NCBI GenBank assembly: GCA_038134485.1
Contig: JAYPVG010000022.1
Location: 1 to 58,921, forward strand
DNA length: 58,921 bases
Direction: 5' to 3'
Source: NORP240 sp038134485
GTDB taxonomy: Bacteria; Pseudomonadota; Gammaproteobacteria; Pseudomonadales; Pseudohongiellaceae
Shown here piece by piece: positions 42,404-51,759 of the stretch. Position numbers and translations under genes: made by a program. The notes below the pieces were generated by a model, which saw nothing but the letters and a program-made list of their open reading frames with translations, was not told the origin of the DNA and searched no databases. The number at the start of each line of letters is the position of its first letter. Position 1 is the stretch's first letter.

Positions 42404-44653
42404 GTGAACAGATTGGCTCGATTGGAACACAAAACCATTCTTATTATTGGCCTTGGATTGATCGGAGGATCACTGGCCCGTGGGCTTCGTAAAAGGCTCG
42501 CAAATATACGTCTGCTGGCGCTTGATCGAGATCAGTCACAGCTTGAGCTGGCGTGCGCCGAGGGAGTTATTGAGCAAGGTAGCTGCGACGCTGCAGATGT
42601 AGTGCCCCAGGCTGATCTGATTGTAATCGCAGTTCCTCCACTGTCTATGGAGGCAGTATTCAAGCAGATTTTTATGCATCTTAGGCCAGATGCGATCCTG
42701 ACAGATGTGGCAAGCGTTAAGGGTACGGTCATCGGTGCTGCATTAGAAAATCTGGGACATCTGGCACGACAATTTGTACCTGGACATCCAATAGCGGGTT
42801 CGGAGAAAAGCGGATTTGCTGCTGCAGATGGCGATCTGTTCGAGAACCGCAAGATTATACTGACGCCAGTGACCGATACCGATACAGGGGCAATTAACCT
42901 TGTGCACAACCTGTGGCGTGCAGTCGGGGGTAATGTGTTGGGTATGTCAGTTGAACGCCACGATCAGGTGTTGGCTGCGACGAGCCATCTTCCGCATCTG
43001 CTTTCCTATGCGCTGGTTGATGTACTGATCAAAAGTCAGCAAAGCGAAGACATATTTCGATATGCCGCCGGCGGGTTTGCCGATTTTAGTAGATTGGCTT
43101 CAAGTGATCCCACGATGTGGTCGGATATATTCACCGCTAACTCCAGCGCAACAATAGCTGTTTTAGATGAGTATATTGTGCATTTGAATTGGATGAGGGA
43201 CGCACTGGCTCGTCATGATCGCGAGTTATTGCGGGAATCGTTTGCTACGGCCAAATCTATCCGCGACAAATTTATAAGGGAATTAACCAGTAATATGCAG
43301 TCAGAAACGAGTAACGACAAACAACAGGTCGATTATCATGTCGATCCTGGCGGGCGACTCGATGGGCAGTTTCGCGTGCCCGGTGATAAATCCATTTCCC
43401 ATCGCGCGATTATATTCGGTTCGCTGGCCGATGGGGTGACTGAGGTGACCGGGTTTCTGGAGGGTGAGGATGCTCTCAACACCCTGGCAGCTTTTCGTGA
43501 GATGGGCGTGACGGCTATCGGGCCAGAGCAGGGAAATCTCAGAATTTATGGGGTGGGAATGCACGGCTTGCAGGCCCCTCGCGATGCGCTTTACATGGGT
43601 AATTCTGGGACCGCCATGCGCTTGCTCACTGGCTTGCTGGCAGCTCAGTCATTCAGGAGTAAACTCACTGGCGACGAGTCACTGTCTGCAAGGCCGATGA
43701 AGCGGATTGCAGATCCACTGGCACTTATGGGAGCCATCATCACAACATCGGAGGGCGATACCCCACCAATTCAAATCGAGGGAGCGTCGCTGACCGGGAT
43801 CGATTATCAGCTTCCCATGGCAAGCGCTCAGGTCAAGTCCTGCTTATTGCTTGCCGCTATGTGGGCAGAAGGTGAAACTGTTATCCGACAGCCGGCAATT
43901 TGTCGTGATCATACAGAACGCATGATGCAGGGTTTTGGTTATCCGATTACAGAGGACCAGCAATCCGGTGAAATCAGGATAACAGGCGGCTCAAAATTGA
44001 ATGCGACCGCCATAGATATTCCTGGAGATATCTCATCTGCCGCCTTCTTTCTAGTGGGAGCTACCATAGCGCCAGGTTCGCAAATTCGCCTTGAACATGT
44101 CGGCATCAATCCAACTCGAACCGGAATTATCGAGCTGCTGCGTCTCATGGGAGCCGACATTCAATTACATAATGTTAGAGATTCCGGGGGGGAGCCCGTC
44201 GCTGACTTGCTCGTAAGCTACGCCCGGCTGAGGGGGATTGATATACCCGAACATTTGATACCTCTCGCAATTGACGAATTTCCTGCCCTTTTTATTGCTG
44301 CTGCCTGCGCAGACGGTGTGACCCGACTCCGTGGTGCTGAGGAGCTTCGGGTCAAGGAAAGCGATCGGCTGCAAGCGATGGCAGAGGGACTCCAGACTCT
44401 TGGCGTGCAAGTCAAGCTTTACCCCGATGGAATCGACATCACTGGCGGGCCTTTGCGAGGCGGTGAAATTAACAGCCAGGGAGACCATCGCGTTGCCATG
44501 TCTTTTGCCATGGCTGGATTGAGGAGCGATGGACCAATCATAATTCATGATTGCGCCAATGTGGCCACTTCATTCCCGGGTTTTGTGGAATTGGCGCGAA
44601 GTGCCGGGTTGGCACTTGCGAGCAAACTGAGTTCCGCCGACGTGGGTCCATGA
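42404..44653 (+). CDS. tyrA-aroA: Fused prephenate dehydrogenase and EPSP synthase
   Basis: Residues 1-300 are a TyrA-type cyclohexadienyl/prephenate dehydrogenase with NAD-binding IIGLGLIGGSLARGL and PGHPIAGSEKSG. Residues 305-749 are AroA, 5-enolpyruvylshikimate-3-phosphate synthase, with PGDKSISHRAIIFGSL, MGNSGTAMRLLTG and RVKESDRLQAMAEGL. This fusion is known from Pseudomonas-like bacteria. The GTG at 42404 gives 749 residues; a TTG at 42413 has better placed GGAG 8 bases upstream. It overlaps cmk by 4 bases (ATGA). Confidence 0.95.
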   Translation: MNRLARLEHKTILIIGLGLIGGSLARGLRKRLANIRLLALDRDQSQLELACAEGVIEQGSCDAADVVPQADLIVIAVPPLSMEAVFKQIFMHLRPDAILTDVASVKGTVIGAALENLGHLARQFVPGHPIAGSEKSGFAAADGDLFENRKIILTPVTDTDTGAINLVHNLWRAVGGNVLGMSVERHDQVLAATSHLPHLLSYALVDVLIKSQQSEDIFRYAAGGFADFSRLASSDPTMWSDIFTANSSATIAVLDEYIVHLNWMRDALARHDRELLRESFATAKSIRDKFIRELTSNMQSETSNDKQQVDYHVDPGGRLDGQFRVPGDKSISHRAIIFGSLADGVTEVTGFLEGEDALNTLAAFREMGVTAIGPEQGNLRIYGVGMHGLQAPRDALYMGNSGTAMRLLTGLLAAQSFRSKLTGDESLSARPMKRIADPLALMGAIITTSEGDTPPIQIEGASLTGIDYQLPMASAQVKSCLLLAAMWAEGETVIRQPAICRDHTERMMQGFGYPITEDQQSGEIRITGGSKLNATAIDIPGDISSAAFFLVGATIAPGSQIRLEHVGINPTRTGIIELLRLMGADIQLHNVRDSGGEPVADLLVSYARLRGIDIPEHLIPLAIDEFPALFIAAACADGVTRLRGAEELRVKESDRLQAMAEGLQTLGVQVKLYPDGIDITGGPLRGGEINSQGDHRVAMSFAMAGLRSDGPIIIHDCANVATSFPGFVELARSAGLALASKLSSADVGP

Positions 44654-45321
44654 AGATAGTTCCCGTTATCACCATAGACGGGCCCAGCGGTTCCGGGAAG
44701 GGGACGATTTCCCAGCGGGTCGCAGAACAGCTTGGCTATCACTTGCTGGATAGTGGATCACTCTATCGAGTGCTGGGTTGTGTAGCGCTGGAGCGCAATC
44801 TGGACCTTTCTGACCATGAATTGCTGGCTCGTACAGTCCGGAGCTTGGATATCCGGTTTGGTGACCGAGAACCTGGCTCCGTTTGTGTGGACGGCGAGGA
44901 CTATTCTCAGCTTATCCGGCGGGAAATAGCCGGCAAGATGGCATCTCGAGTAGGTGCAATGCCAGAGGTAAGAGAAGCGCTTATGGACCGCCAGCTGGCA
45001 TTTCGACAGCCACCCGGACTGGTGGCAGACGGTCGGGATATGGGTACTGTGGTATTCCCTGACGCAAACGTCAAAATCTATTTAACCGCCAGCATCGAAG
45101 AGCGCGCTGAAAGGCGATATAACCAGTTGATTGGTAAGGGTATTAATGCTATTCTGCGCGACCTTTTGCGGGAGCTACAAGAACGGGATGCTCGCGATAG
45201 TGAGCGTGAGGTGTCGCCGCTTAAACCTGCCGAAGATGCGTATACACTGGACACTACGGCATTGACTATCGATGAAGTAGTGGAAAAAGTGATGAGGCTG
45301 ATCGCGGAATCTACTCTGTGA
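44650..45321 (+). CDS. cmk: Cytidylate kinase
   Basis: Cmk phosphorylates CMP and dCMP. The P-loop is GPSGSGKGT at residues 11-19, and LDSGSLYRVLG and ADGRDMGTVVFPDA are the nucleotide-binding blocks. The ATG at 44650 overlaps the upstream stop and gives 223 residues, the family length. rpsA follows after 159 bases. The cmk-rpsA-ihfB order is widely conserved. Confidence 0.96.
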   Translation: MKIVPVITIDGPSGSGKGTISQRVAEQLGYHLLDSGSLYRVLGCVALERNLDLSDHELLARTVRSLDIRFGDREPGSVCVDGEDYSQLIRREIAGKMASRVGAMPEVREALMDRQLAFRQPPGLVADGRDMGTVVFPDANVKIYLTASIEERAERRYNQLIGKGINAILRDLLRELQERDARDSEREVSPLKPAEDAYTLDTTALTIDEVVEKVMRLIAESTL

Positions 45322-45480
45322 ATACCCGATCCTGAGCGTCACAGTAGCGCCGTTTTCTTGCTGTGTGACCAGCATAGACAGTTTGAAAACATTTATTAAC
45401 TGGCCCGTGCCTGCTGGGGTGCGGCGAGGCCATGTGGTCTGTTTAAAAAGCCCCATAGCCTCTGGTGATTTAGGAAATAT

Positions 45481-47157
45481 ATGAGCGAGAATTTTGCAGA
45501 ATTATTCGAAGAAAGCCTGAACGAAATCAACATGACCCCCGGTGCCATTGTGTCAGGCACTATTGTCGACATAGACACAGATTGGGTCACTGTCAATGCC
45601 GGGCTAAAGTCCGAAGGTGTCATCCCGCGTTCCCAATTTTTGAATGAATTGGGCGAGTTTAATCTGGTCATAGGTGATCAGGTTAAAGTCGCGCTGGAAA
45701 CCGTTGAGGATGGATTCGGGGAAACCCGACTGTCTCGAGAAAAAGCAAAGCGTGCCGAGTCCTGGCTGCAGCTGGAAGATGCCTTTGACCGTAACGATGT
45801 GGTCAAGGGCGTAATTAACGGTAAGGTTAAAGGCGGGTTCACAGTAGATTTAAATAATATTCGGGCATTTCTTCCAGGCTCGCTGGTCGACGTCAGGCCG
45901 ATGCGCGACACTGCGCACCTGGAAGGTCAGGAGCTGGAGTTCAAACTGATCAAACTGGATCAGAAACGGAACAACGTAGTCGTATCGCGTCGCGCGGTGC
46001 TGGAATCGGTCAGTACTGAAGAGCGTGATGCACTGCTGGAACAACTTCAGGAAGGTATGTCTGTTAAGGGCATTGTAAAGAATCTTACCGACTACGGCGC
46101 CTTTGTTGACCTCGGCGGCGTTGACGGCTTATTACACATTACTGACATGTCCTGGAAACGGATCAAGCATCCCAGTGAAATCGTCAATGTCGGTGACGAG
46201 ATAGATGTCAAGGTGCTCAAATACGATCGTGAACGCAACCGTGTGTCCCTGGGACTCAAGCAACTCGGCGAGGATCCCTGGGTGTCTATCAAGGCTCGCT
46301 ACCCCGAAAATACCATCGTCAAGGCAGTGGTTACCAACTTGACCGACTACGGTTGTTTTGCGGAGCTGGAAGAAGGGGTTGAGGGACTCGTGCATGTGTC
46401 TGAAATGGACTGGACCAACAAGAACATTCATCCTTCGAAGATTGTTCAGCTGGGGGATGAGGTGGACGTAATGGTGCTCGATATCGACGAAGAGCGCCGT
46501 CGTATTTCACTGGGCATCAAACAGTGTTTTCAGAATCCCTGGGATCACTTCGCAGATTCCTTTAGTAAGGGAGATCACATTAAGGGAACGATCAAGTCCA
46601 TCACTGATTTCGGTATATTTATCGGTCTCGACGGGAATATCGACGGATTGGTTCATTTGTCAGATATTTCCTGGGACGAACCTGGTGAGGAAGCGGTCAG
46701 GGGTTACTCGAAAGGCGATGAAATTGAAACAGTCATTTTGTCCATTGACCCTGAGCGTGAACGAATTTCGCTCGGAATCAAACAGCTGGAGGACGACCCG
46801 TTTATGAACTACGTCGGTGACTTCGAAAAAGGCAGTATCGTAAAGGGTAGCGTTACCGCGGTTGATGCAAAAGCCGCGACGATTAGCCTGGCGGAAGGCG
46901 TGGAAGGAGTTCTGCGTGCTTCTGAAATCAGTCGCGACAAAGTGGAAGATGCCCGCAATGTGCTAAACGAAGGTGACGAGGTTGAGGTTAAAGTCGTTAG
47001 CGTTGATCGTAAAAATCGCGTACTCAGCCTGTCCATTAAGGCGATTGAGATCGACGATGAGAAGACTGCAATCCAGGAACACAAGAACCAGGAGCCGGGC
47101 GACGCAGCTCCCGCTACAATCGGGGATCTGATAAAGGCTCAAATGGACAAGTCGTAA
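45481..47157 (+). CDS. rpsA: 30S ribosomal protein S1
   Basis: S1 binds mRNA leaders and helps start translation on structured messages. Six S1 OB-fold repeats are visible; repeat 3 begins GMSVKGIVKNLTDYGAFVDLGGVDGLLHI and later repeats follow the same pattern. The start MSENFAELFEESL is typical and the 558 residues match the E. coli protein. The upstream 159 bases may carry the autogenous control leader, though no structure was proved. Confidence 0.97.
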   Translation: MSENFAELFEESLNEINMTPGAIVSGTIVDIDTDWVTVNAGLKSEGVIPRSQFLNELGEFNLVIGDQVKVALETVEDGFGETRLSREKAKRAESWLQLEDAFDRNDVVKGVINGKVKGGFTVDLNNIRAFLPGSLVDVRPMRDTAHLEGQELEFKLIKLDQKRNNVVVSRRAVLESVSTEERDALLEQLQEGMSVKGIVKNLTDYGAFVDLGGVDGLLHITDMSWKRIKHPSEIVNVGDEIDVKVLKYDRERNRVSLGLKQLGEDPWVSIKARYPENTIVKAVVTNLTDYGCFAELEEGVEGLVHVSEMDWTNKNIHPSKIVQLGDEVDVMVLDIDEERRRISLGIKQCFQNPWDHFADSFSKGDHIKGTIKSITDFGIFIGLDGNIDGLVHLSDISWDEPGEEAVRGYSKGDEIETVILSIDPERERISLGIKQLEDDPFMNYVGDFEKGSIVKGSVTAVDAKAATISLAEGVEGVLRASEISRDKVEDARNVLNEGDEVEVKVVSVDRKNRVLSLSIKAIEIDDEKTAIQEHKNQEPGDAAPATIGDLIKAQMDKS

Positions 47158-47206
47158 TCCGTGGACTTTCAGTTTAAACTGCCAGTGCAAGCGAAGAGGT
47201 AACGCC

Positions 47207-47518
47207 ATGACCAAATCGGAACTGATCGATCGTATCGCACAGAAGCAATCGCAGCTGTCTGCGAAGGATGTGGAGCTGGCCGTCAAGGCGATTCTTGAGT
47301 ATATGTCGCAAACGCTGGAAAGTGGCGGCAGAATTGAAATCAGGGGTTTTGGCAGTTTTTCGTTGCACTATCGCGTACCGCGTATTGGGCGTAATCCTAA
47401 AACAGGTACGCCGGTTGATCTGGCCGGCAAGCATGTGCCTCATTTCAAGCCTGGCAAGGAGCTTAGAGATCGGGTCAATCAAAGCATGCTAGAGGAACAG
47501 GTTACTGTCGGCTACTGA
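47207..47518 (+). CDS. ihfB: Integration host factor subunit beta
   Basis: IHF beta pairs with IHF alpha to bend DNA sharply at specific sites. The core is MTKSELIDRIAQKQSQL and the DNA-binding arm is RIEIRGFGSFSLHYRVPRIGRNPKTG. It is 103 residues. It lies 49 bases after rpsA, as in many Gammaproteobacteria, and ends at a strong terminator. Confidence 0.96.
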   Translation: MTKSELIDRIAQKQSQLSAKDVELAVKAILEYMSQTLESGGRIEIRGFGSFSLHYRVPRIGRNPKTGTPVDLAGKHVPHFKPGKELRDRVNQSMLEEQVTVGY

Positions 47519-47540
47519 TTTCATTCGCGCATTTGCAGAA

Positions 47541-47575
47541 AAGGCGATCCGGTTCTTTGCCGGATCGCCTTTTTA
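47541..47575 (+). terminator. Intrinsic terminator after ihfB
   Basis: A perfect 12-bp stem (AAGGCGATCCGG at 47541-47552 and its complement at 47560-47571) has a 7-base loop. The T tract TTTTT overlaps the end of the stem and runs on. This is a textbook rho-independent terminator closing the cmk-rpsA-ihfB unit. Confidence 0.93.
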
Positions 47576-47652
47576 ATTTACGCATGCATCATGCCGCGAA
47601 ACTGACTGTTATAATAACTCAGTTCTCGCTATGACGGAGCCTTTAGCTGGTT

Positions 47653-47964
47653 ATGTATAACCTAATTCGGCTTGTAGTATGGGTTTTTCTGCTACTGGTA
47701 TTTGTTGCCAGCATCGGATTTTCTTTTCTTAATCCAACGCCCGTGTCCCTGTCGTTTGGCGTTTTGACTTTATCTCCACAACCTGTGGCATTATGGGTAG
47801 TGTCTGCCTTCTCAATCGGTGGACTGTTAGGCCTGATGATTGGGGCAGGACTGGGTGGATCGTCGAAAAGCAAAAATCAAAATCGGCGATTGCGCGAGCA
47901 ACTTGATAGGGTTAATAGACAGTTGATGGAAAACTCCAGGCAGGTTTCCGGGGATTTAGAATAA
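47653..47964 (+). CDS. lapA: LPS assembly protein A family (LapA)
   Basis: LapA works with LapB in controlling LpxC and lipopolysaccharide supply. The 103 residues have two membrane helices (about 3-26 and 45-67), the first ending SFLNPTPVSLSFG, followed by a coiled-coil-like tail with RRLREQLDRVNRQL. It lies 2 bases before lapB. Transcription must restart after the ihfB terminator. Confidence 0.92.
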   Translation: MYNLIRLVVWVFLLLVFVASIGFSFLNPTPVSLSFGVLTLSPQPVALWVVSAFSIGGLLGLMIGAGLGGSSKSKNQNRRLREQLDRVNRQLMENSRQVSGDLE

Positions 47965-47966
47965 CC

Positions 47967-49177
47967 GTGTCCGGAATTGCATTGTATATATTGCTTTTGA
48001 TTGCCGTAATCATCGGCTGGTTGATCGCGAGAGTGTCCAGTACAAGGGGGAAAGGCACGCGGCGGTCAACCAGCGATATTTATCACGACTATTTCGTAGG
48101 CCTGAACTACTTGTTACGTGACGAACCGGATGAAGCGATCGATACCTTCATCAATGGACTTGAAATCAATGGTGAGACCATAGAAACGCATCTCGCTCTC
48201 GGCACATTGCTGCGACGTCGCGGAAAAGTCGACAGGGCGATAAAAGTACATCAGGAATTGATGGAACGCTCGGGATTAAGTNNNNNNNNNNTAGCGAGTA
48301 TGCTGACTCGGTTCGACTTGAACTTTCAAACGACTATATTGCCGCGGGCTTGCTGGATAGAGCAGAGAGACTGCTCAAAGAAATGTTGAGTGATGGCAAT
48401 CCAATGAGGTGGGAGGCGCTAGCGCAGCTTGTGCAAGTTTATCAGATAGAGCGCGAATGGGATCAGGCCATCGACATAGTTCATCAGCTGTTCAAAAATC
48501 CCAGATACCGAAAAGATCAGGCGCTAAGGAGCATCGCCGCACATTATTGCTGTGAACTGGCGGAACTGGCATTACAGGCGCAAGAGCTTCCCGATGCGAG
48601 AGAGCATATACGCAAGGCTTTTCATTTTAATCGAGCCAGCGGAAGAGCGGGATTGTTGCTGGCAATCATTGAACAGAAATCGGGTAATCTGGAAAAGTCG
48701 GTAAAGGAATTGGTGCGGGTTGCGACCAATAATCCGCTGCTTATCAGTGAGGTACTTTCTCCTCTGACTGAATGCTTTAAGCCAGAAGGCGACGTCGAAG
48801 TCGCCGGCAATCTGAAAACTTTGTTATTCGGGTTATTGGAGAAGAATCCTCGCGCAAGTGTCCTGCTTGAGGCGGTCAAGCTGGTCCGGAAGGAAGAAGG
48901 CGATGAGGCAGCGATTCAAGCTTTGGCAGAGGGGGTCAGTAAAAACCCTTCTCTGAAAGCAAGTCAGGCGTTGTTGGAGAGTCTGTTGCAGGATTTCCAG
49001 GAAGACTCACGGGATTATCTTCAACTAGCTGTTAAAACGCTGCAGTGCCATTTGGACACAAAGCCGGCCTATCGCTGTGATCACTGCGGGTTCGAAACGC
49101 GAAAATTATATTGGCAATGTCCCAGTTGTCAGAACTGGGATCAGTTACAACCGATTCTTGGCACCGAGGGTGATTGA
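47967..49177 (+). CDS. lapB: LPS assembly protein B (LapB/YciM), split by an assembly gap
   Basis: LapB is an inner-membrane TPR adaptor that brings LpxC to FtsH. A GTG start gives an N-terminal helix (ALYILLLIAVIIGWLIARV) and a first TPR stretch of 105 codons up to 48281. Ten Ns follow. The frame resumes in another phase at 48293 with EYADSVRLELSNDYIAAGLLDRAERL and continues through TPRs. The end is a rubredoxin-like zinc site, CDHCGF with CPSCQNW. The two parts total about 399 residues, close to the 389 of E. coli, so the phase change reflects the gap rather than a real frameshift. Confidence 0.9.
48282..48291. other. Assembly gap (10 Ns) inside lapB
   Basis: Ten undetermined bases interrupt lapB. 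Reading phase differs on the two sides, and the combined length is already near the family norm. The true gap is therefore probably a few bases and not exactly ten. Confidence 0.95.
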
Positions 49178-49258
49178 TCTCGTCGGGAAGCGGCGTACCG
49201 GATTGGTATGTAGTGCGCGTTCAGGAAGTGATAGAGAGAATTGAGCAGAGAGGAATTG

Positions 49259-49978
49259 ATGACTGACGGTAAGAGAATTATTGTCGCGCTTGATGTATCA
49301 ACTGCGGATCAAGCCTATCAACTGCTTGACCAACTTGATAGCGACCTGTGTAGGGTGAAGGTTGGTAAACAGCTTTTTACCAGCTGTGGTCCCGAGCTTG
49401 TCAGAAAAATCGTGGAACTCGGATTCGACGTATTTCTTGATCTTAAATACCACGATATCCCTAATACGGTCGCCGGTGCTGCGAAGGCGGCAGCCGATCT
49501 GGGAGTGTGGATGCTTAACGTGCATGCGTCTGGCGGGCGAGCGATGATGGAAGCTGCAGCTAATGCCTTGTCAGAGCGCGGCGGACAGCGTCCTCTATTG
49601 ATTGGCGTAACGGTTTTAACCAGTATGGCCGGAGAAGACCTCGCTGAGATCGGAATAAACGCAACGCCCGAGCAACAAGTCAAGCGTTTAGCTCTATTGA
49701 GTGCTGATTGTGGTCTTGACGGGGTGGTATGTTCGGCGGCGGAGACTCCAATGCTGGCAAGTCTTCTTGATACTAATTTCTGCCTGGTTACACCAGGGAT
49801 ACGTCGAGCAGAGGACGCGGTTGGGGACCAGAAGCGCGTTGTTGGTCCTGCTCAGGCGATAGCAAACGGAAGCACGTATCTGGTGGTAGGACGACCTATC
49901 AATAAAGCCGCATCGCCCTTGCAAAGTCTTAAAATTTTCAACGCCGAGATTTCTACGGCACTTTCTGGTGTTCTGTAA
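49259..49978 (+). CDS. pyrF: Orotidine 5'-phosphate decarboxylase
   Basis: PyrF makes UMP, the last step of pyrimidine synthesis. The catalytic Lys-Asp array is visible in FLDLKYHDIPNTV. The phosphate-binding end is VTPGIRRAEDAVGDQKRVV and YLVVGRPI. The ATG at 49259, with GAGAGGA upstream, gives 239 residues. A GTG/TTG six codons earlier is less likely. It follows lapB, as commonly seen. Confidence 0.95.
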   Translation: MTDGKRIIVALDVSTADQAYQLLDQLDSDLCRVKVGKQLFTSCGPELVRKIVELGFDVFLDLKYHDIPNTVAGAAKAAADLGVWMLNVHASGGRAMMEAAANALSERGGQRPLLIGVTVLTSMAGEDLAEIGINATPEQQVKRLALLSADCGLDGVVCSAAETPMLASLLDTNFCLVTPGIRRAEDAVGDQKRVVGPAQAIANGSTYLVVGRPINKAASPLQSLKIFNAEISTALSGVL

Positions 49979-50015
49979 GTGCTTTGCTAGACTTTGGTTA
50001 GCAGCAGTTTAGCTG

Positions 50016-50057
50016 CCTGCCCGGATGGCATCAGTTTTACAACCTGTCCGGATAGCA
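50016..50057 (+). repeat. Pair of 15-base direct repeats before the ComEA-like gene
   Basis: CCTGCCCGGATGGCA (50016-50030) and CCTGTCCGGATAGCA (50043-50057) agree at 13 of 15 bases, with starts 27 bases apart. They lie 42 bases before the ATG at 50099. They could be an operator or a local duplication. Confidence 0.4.
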
Positions 50058-50098
50058 AACATCCGAAGTTCGATTTTTTAGCAATGTGAGGGAACACT

Positions 50099-50419
50099 AT
50101 GAAACTGACAAAGATCACGCTAGATATGTTGCAGACCCTGCTCTTTTGTACCATGGTCGCCTGCGCGCCAATTGTTACTGCAGCTGACAATCCGACGGGG
50201 AACGGCGTCGAACATCAACTTGTCGATATTAATTCGGCTGATGCATCAACTCTTGCTGAGGTCATGGACGGAGTGGGTGTCGTCAAGGCGGAGGCGATTG
50301 TGGCGCACCGGGAACTGGTGGGAAAATTCCAGTCCCTGGATCAGCTTCTGGAAGTCAGCGGGATAGGTCCTGCGATATTGGAAATGAATCTCCACAAACT
50401 CACTGTTGTTTCTGAGTGA
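50099..50419 (+). CDS. ComEA-like secreted helix-hairpin-helix protein
   Basis: This 106-residue protein has a signal peptide (about 1-29, ending VTAA) and a ComEA-type double helix-hairpin-helix. The segment VDINSADASTLAEVMDGVGVVKAEAIVAHRE is the first hairpin and LLEVSGIGPAILEMN is the second. ComEA proteins bind incoming DNA in the periplasm, but small solo copies like this are common and may do something else. It precedes the sugar-lipid genes, a position also seen in Pseudomonas next to wbpM. Confidence 0.88.
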   Translation: MKLTKITLDMLQTLLFCTMVACAPIVTAADNPTGNGVEHQLVDINSADASTLAEVMDGVGVVKAEAIVAHRELVGKFQSLDQLLEVSGIGPAILEMNLHKLTVVSE

Positions 50420-50455
50420 TGTGAGGGAAAACGAATCTCCTTGACGGAATACCGG

Positions 50456-50523
50456 CCGGGCGGTTGGTGAATTCACGCCCGGTCACTCCGCATCCACTGC
50501 GAAGCTTGCGGCTTGAGGTGGAT
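50456..50523. repeat. Two tandem hairpins between the ComEA-like gene and the glycosyltransferase
   Basis: The first hairpin has perfect 7-bp arms CCGGGCG/CGCCCGG (50456-50482) with GTGAATTCAC partly in its loop. The second has ATCCAC/GTGGAT (50492-50523) with an inner AAGC/GCTT stem. Neither has a U tract, so they are weak terminator candidates. They could be boundary or mRNA-stabilising structures. Confidence 0.4.
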
Positions 50524-50616
50524 TTAATCAAAGTGTTCCAATCAGTTGATATTGAAGCTGTTATTGGAGCTACCTGCGTCTTAGAATAAGAGTTTTATGC
50601 TGCGAGATCGTTATCG

Positions 50617-51639
50617 ATGTTCGATTGGGCATTGCAAACAGTAGCACTCCTGAGCTCCGCCATACTAACCTTTGGAGTTCTCCGTTTATTTCAGAGCAAG
50701 CACTGGCTGGACGAGCCTGATGCGCGCAGTGCGCACAAACGACCTATGCCTACGTCTGGCGGTATCGCAATGGCCATGGTATTTGCAGTTGGCGTAATTT
50801 ATTACTTCTTCAGCGGGCAATTCACGTCCCTGGAAAGTATGATCTTTCTCGGTTGCGTGCCAATAGTAATTGTTGGCTTTATTGATGATCTTCGTAATCT
50901 CGATTTTCGCTGGAGGCTTTTCTTTCAATTTGCCAGCGCGATCTTGGTGGTTATTTGCGCCGGACCTATGCCAACGATATTAATTGGTCCATTCAGTCTG
51001 GAATCGTCGGTAATTGTTCAGATTTTGGCTGTACTGGCATTTGTATGGTTACTAAATCTCTTCAATTTTATGGATGGTATAGATGGTCTGGCCGCTTGCG
51101 AGGCAATATTTGTCACACTAGTGACATCTTTTTTCCTTATAAACGCAGAAGACGTTGCTAGCGTCGCAGTGTCTCTGCTGATCGCCAGTGTCGCGCTGGG
51201 TTTTCTGATTTGGAACTGGCCGCCGGCGAAAATTTTTATGGGTGATGTCGGCAGCAATTTTCTTGCCTACACTCTCGGCGCTTTGGCGCTCATAAGTATC
51301 GCGAATGGGAGTATGAATCCATGGTCTTGGCTATTATTACTGGGTGTTTTTGTAGTCGATGCAACTTATACTCTCTGTTATCGGATTTTACACGGCCAGC
51401 AGTGGCACCAGGCTCACAATGATCACGCCTACCAGCACTGGGCACGGCAACTTGGCAGTCATAGCCGCGTGACTCTGGCGATACTGTTGCTTAACTGCAC
51501 TTGGCTGGCCCCTCTCGCGTGGTTGGCAGATCAAAACCCTTATCAGGGGTTTTACCTCACTGTCGTGGGCTATCTGCCATTAACACTGATTGCCTGGAAG
51601 TTGCGGGCAGGACAGTCGGTAAAAAGTGCAGCTGAATAA
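50617..51639 (+). CDS. Undecaprenyl-phosphate sugar-1-phosphate transferase (WecA/WbpL type)
   Basis: This polytopic membrane enzyme of glycosyltransferase family 4 starts O-antigen or similar repeat-unit synthesis on undecaprenyl phosphate. Motifs are VGFIDDLRNL, NLFNFMDGIDGLAA and the sugar-nucleotide site IFMGDVGSNFLAY, then HQAHNDHAYQHWARQ. It has about ten helices in 340 residues. It lies next to the WbpM-type dehydratase, and UDP-FucNAc or UDP-GlcNAc derivatives are plausible substrates. Confidence 0.88.
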   Translation: MFDWALQTVALLSSAILTFGVLRLFQSKHWLDEPDARSAHKRPMPTSGGIAMAMVFAVGVIYYFFSGQFTSLESMIFLGCVPIVIVGFIDDLRNLDFRWRLFFQFASAILVVICAGPMPTILIGPFSLESSVIVQILAVLAFVWLLNLFNFMDGIDGLAACEAIFVTLVTSFFLINAEDVASVAVSLLIASVALGFLIWNWPPAKIFMGDVGSNFLAYTLGALALISIANGSMNPWSWLLLLGVFVVDATYTLCYRILHGQQWHQAHNDHAYQHWARQLGSHSRVTLAILLLNCTWLAPLAWLADQNPYQGFYLTVVGYLPLTLIAWKLRAGQSVKSAAE

Positions 51640-51759
51640 TCTAATGTGCGCCCTAATATGTCGAGCGCGCTACCGATAAATAGATTAGTAGAGATATAGA
51701 AAATTAATAATTACGTTCGCTCAGGCAAAACAGTCCCATAACGAGGCAGGAGCCGCCAA

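Noticed and set aside
48270..48389. Apparent frameshift in lapB around the N run, with a false ORF end at 48389
   Set aside because: The phase change coincides with ten placeholder Ns, and both halves match LapB with near-normal combined length. It is an assembly gap, not a mutation.
49987..50190. 67-codon minus-strand ORF over the ComEA-like start
   Set aside because: It is an antisense frame created partly by the direct repeats and has no independent support.
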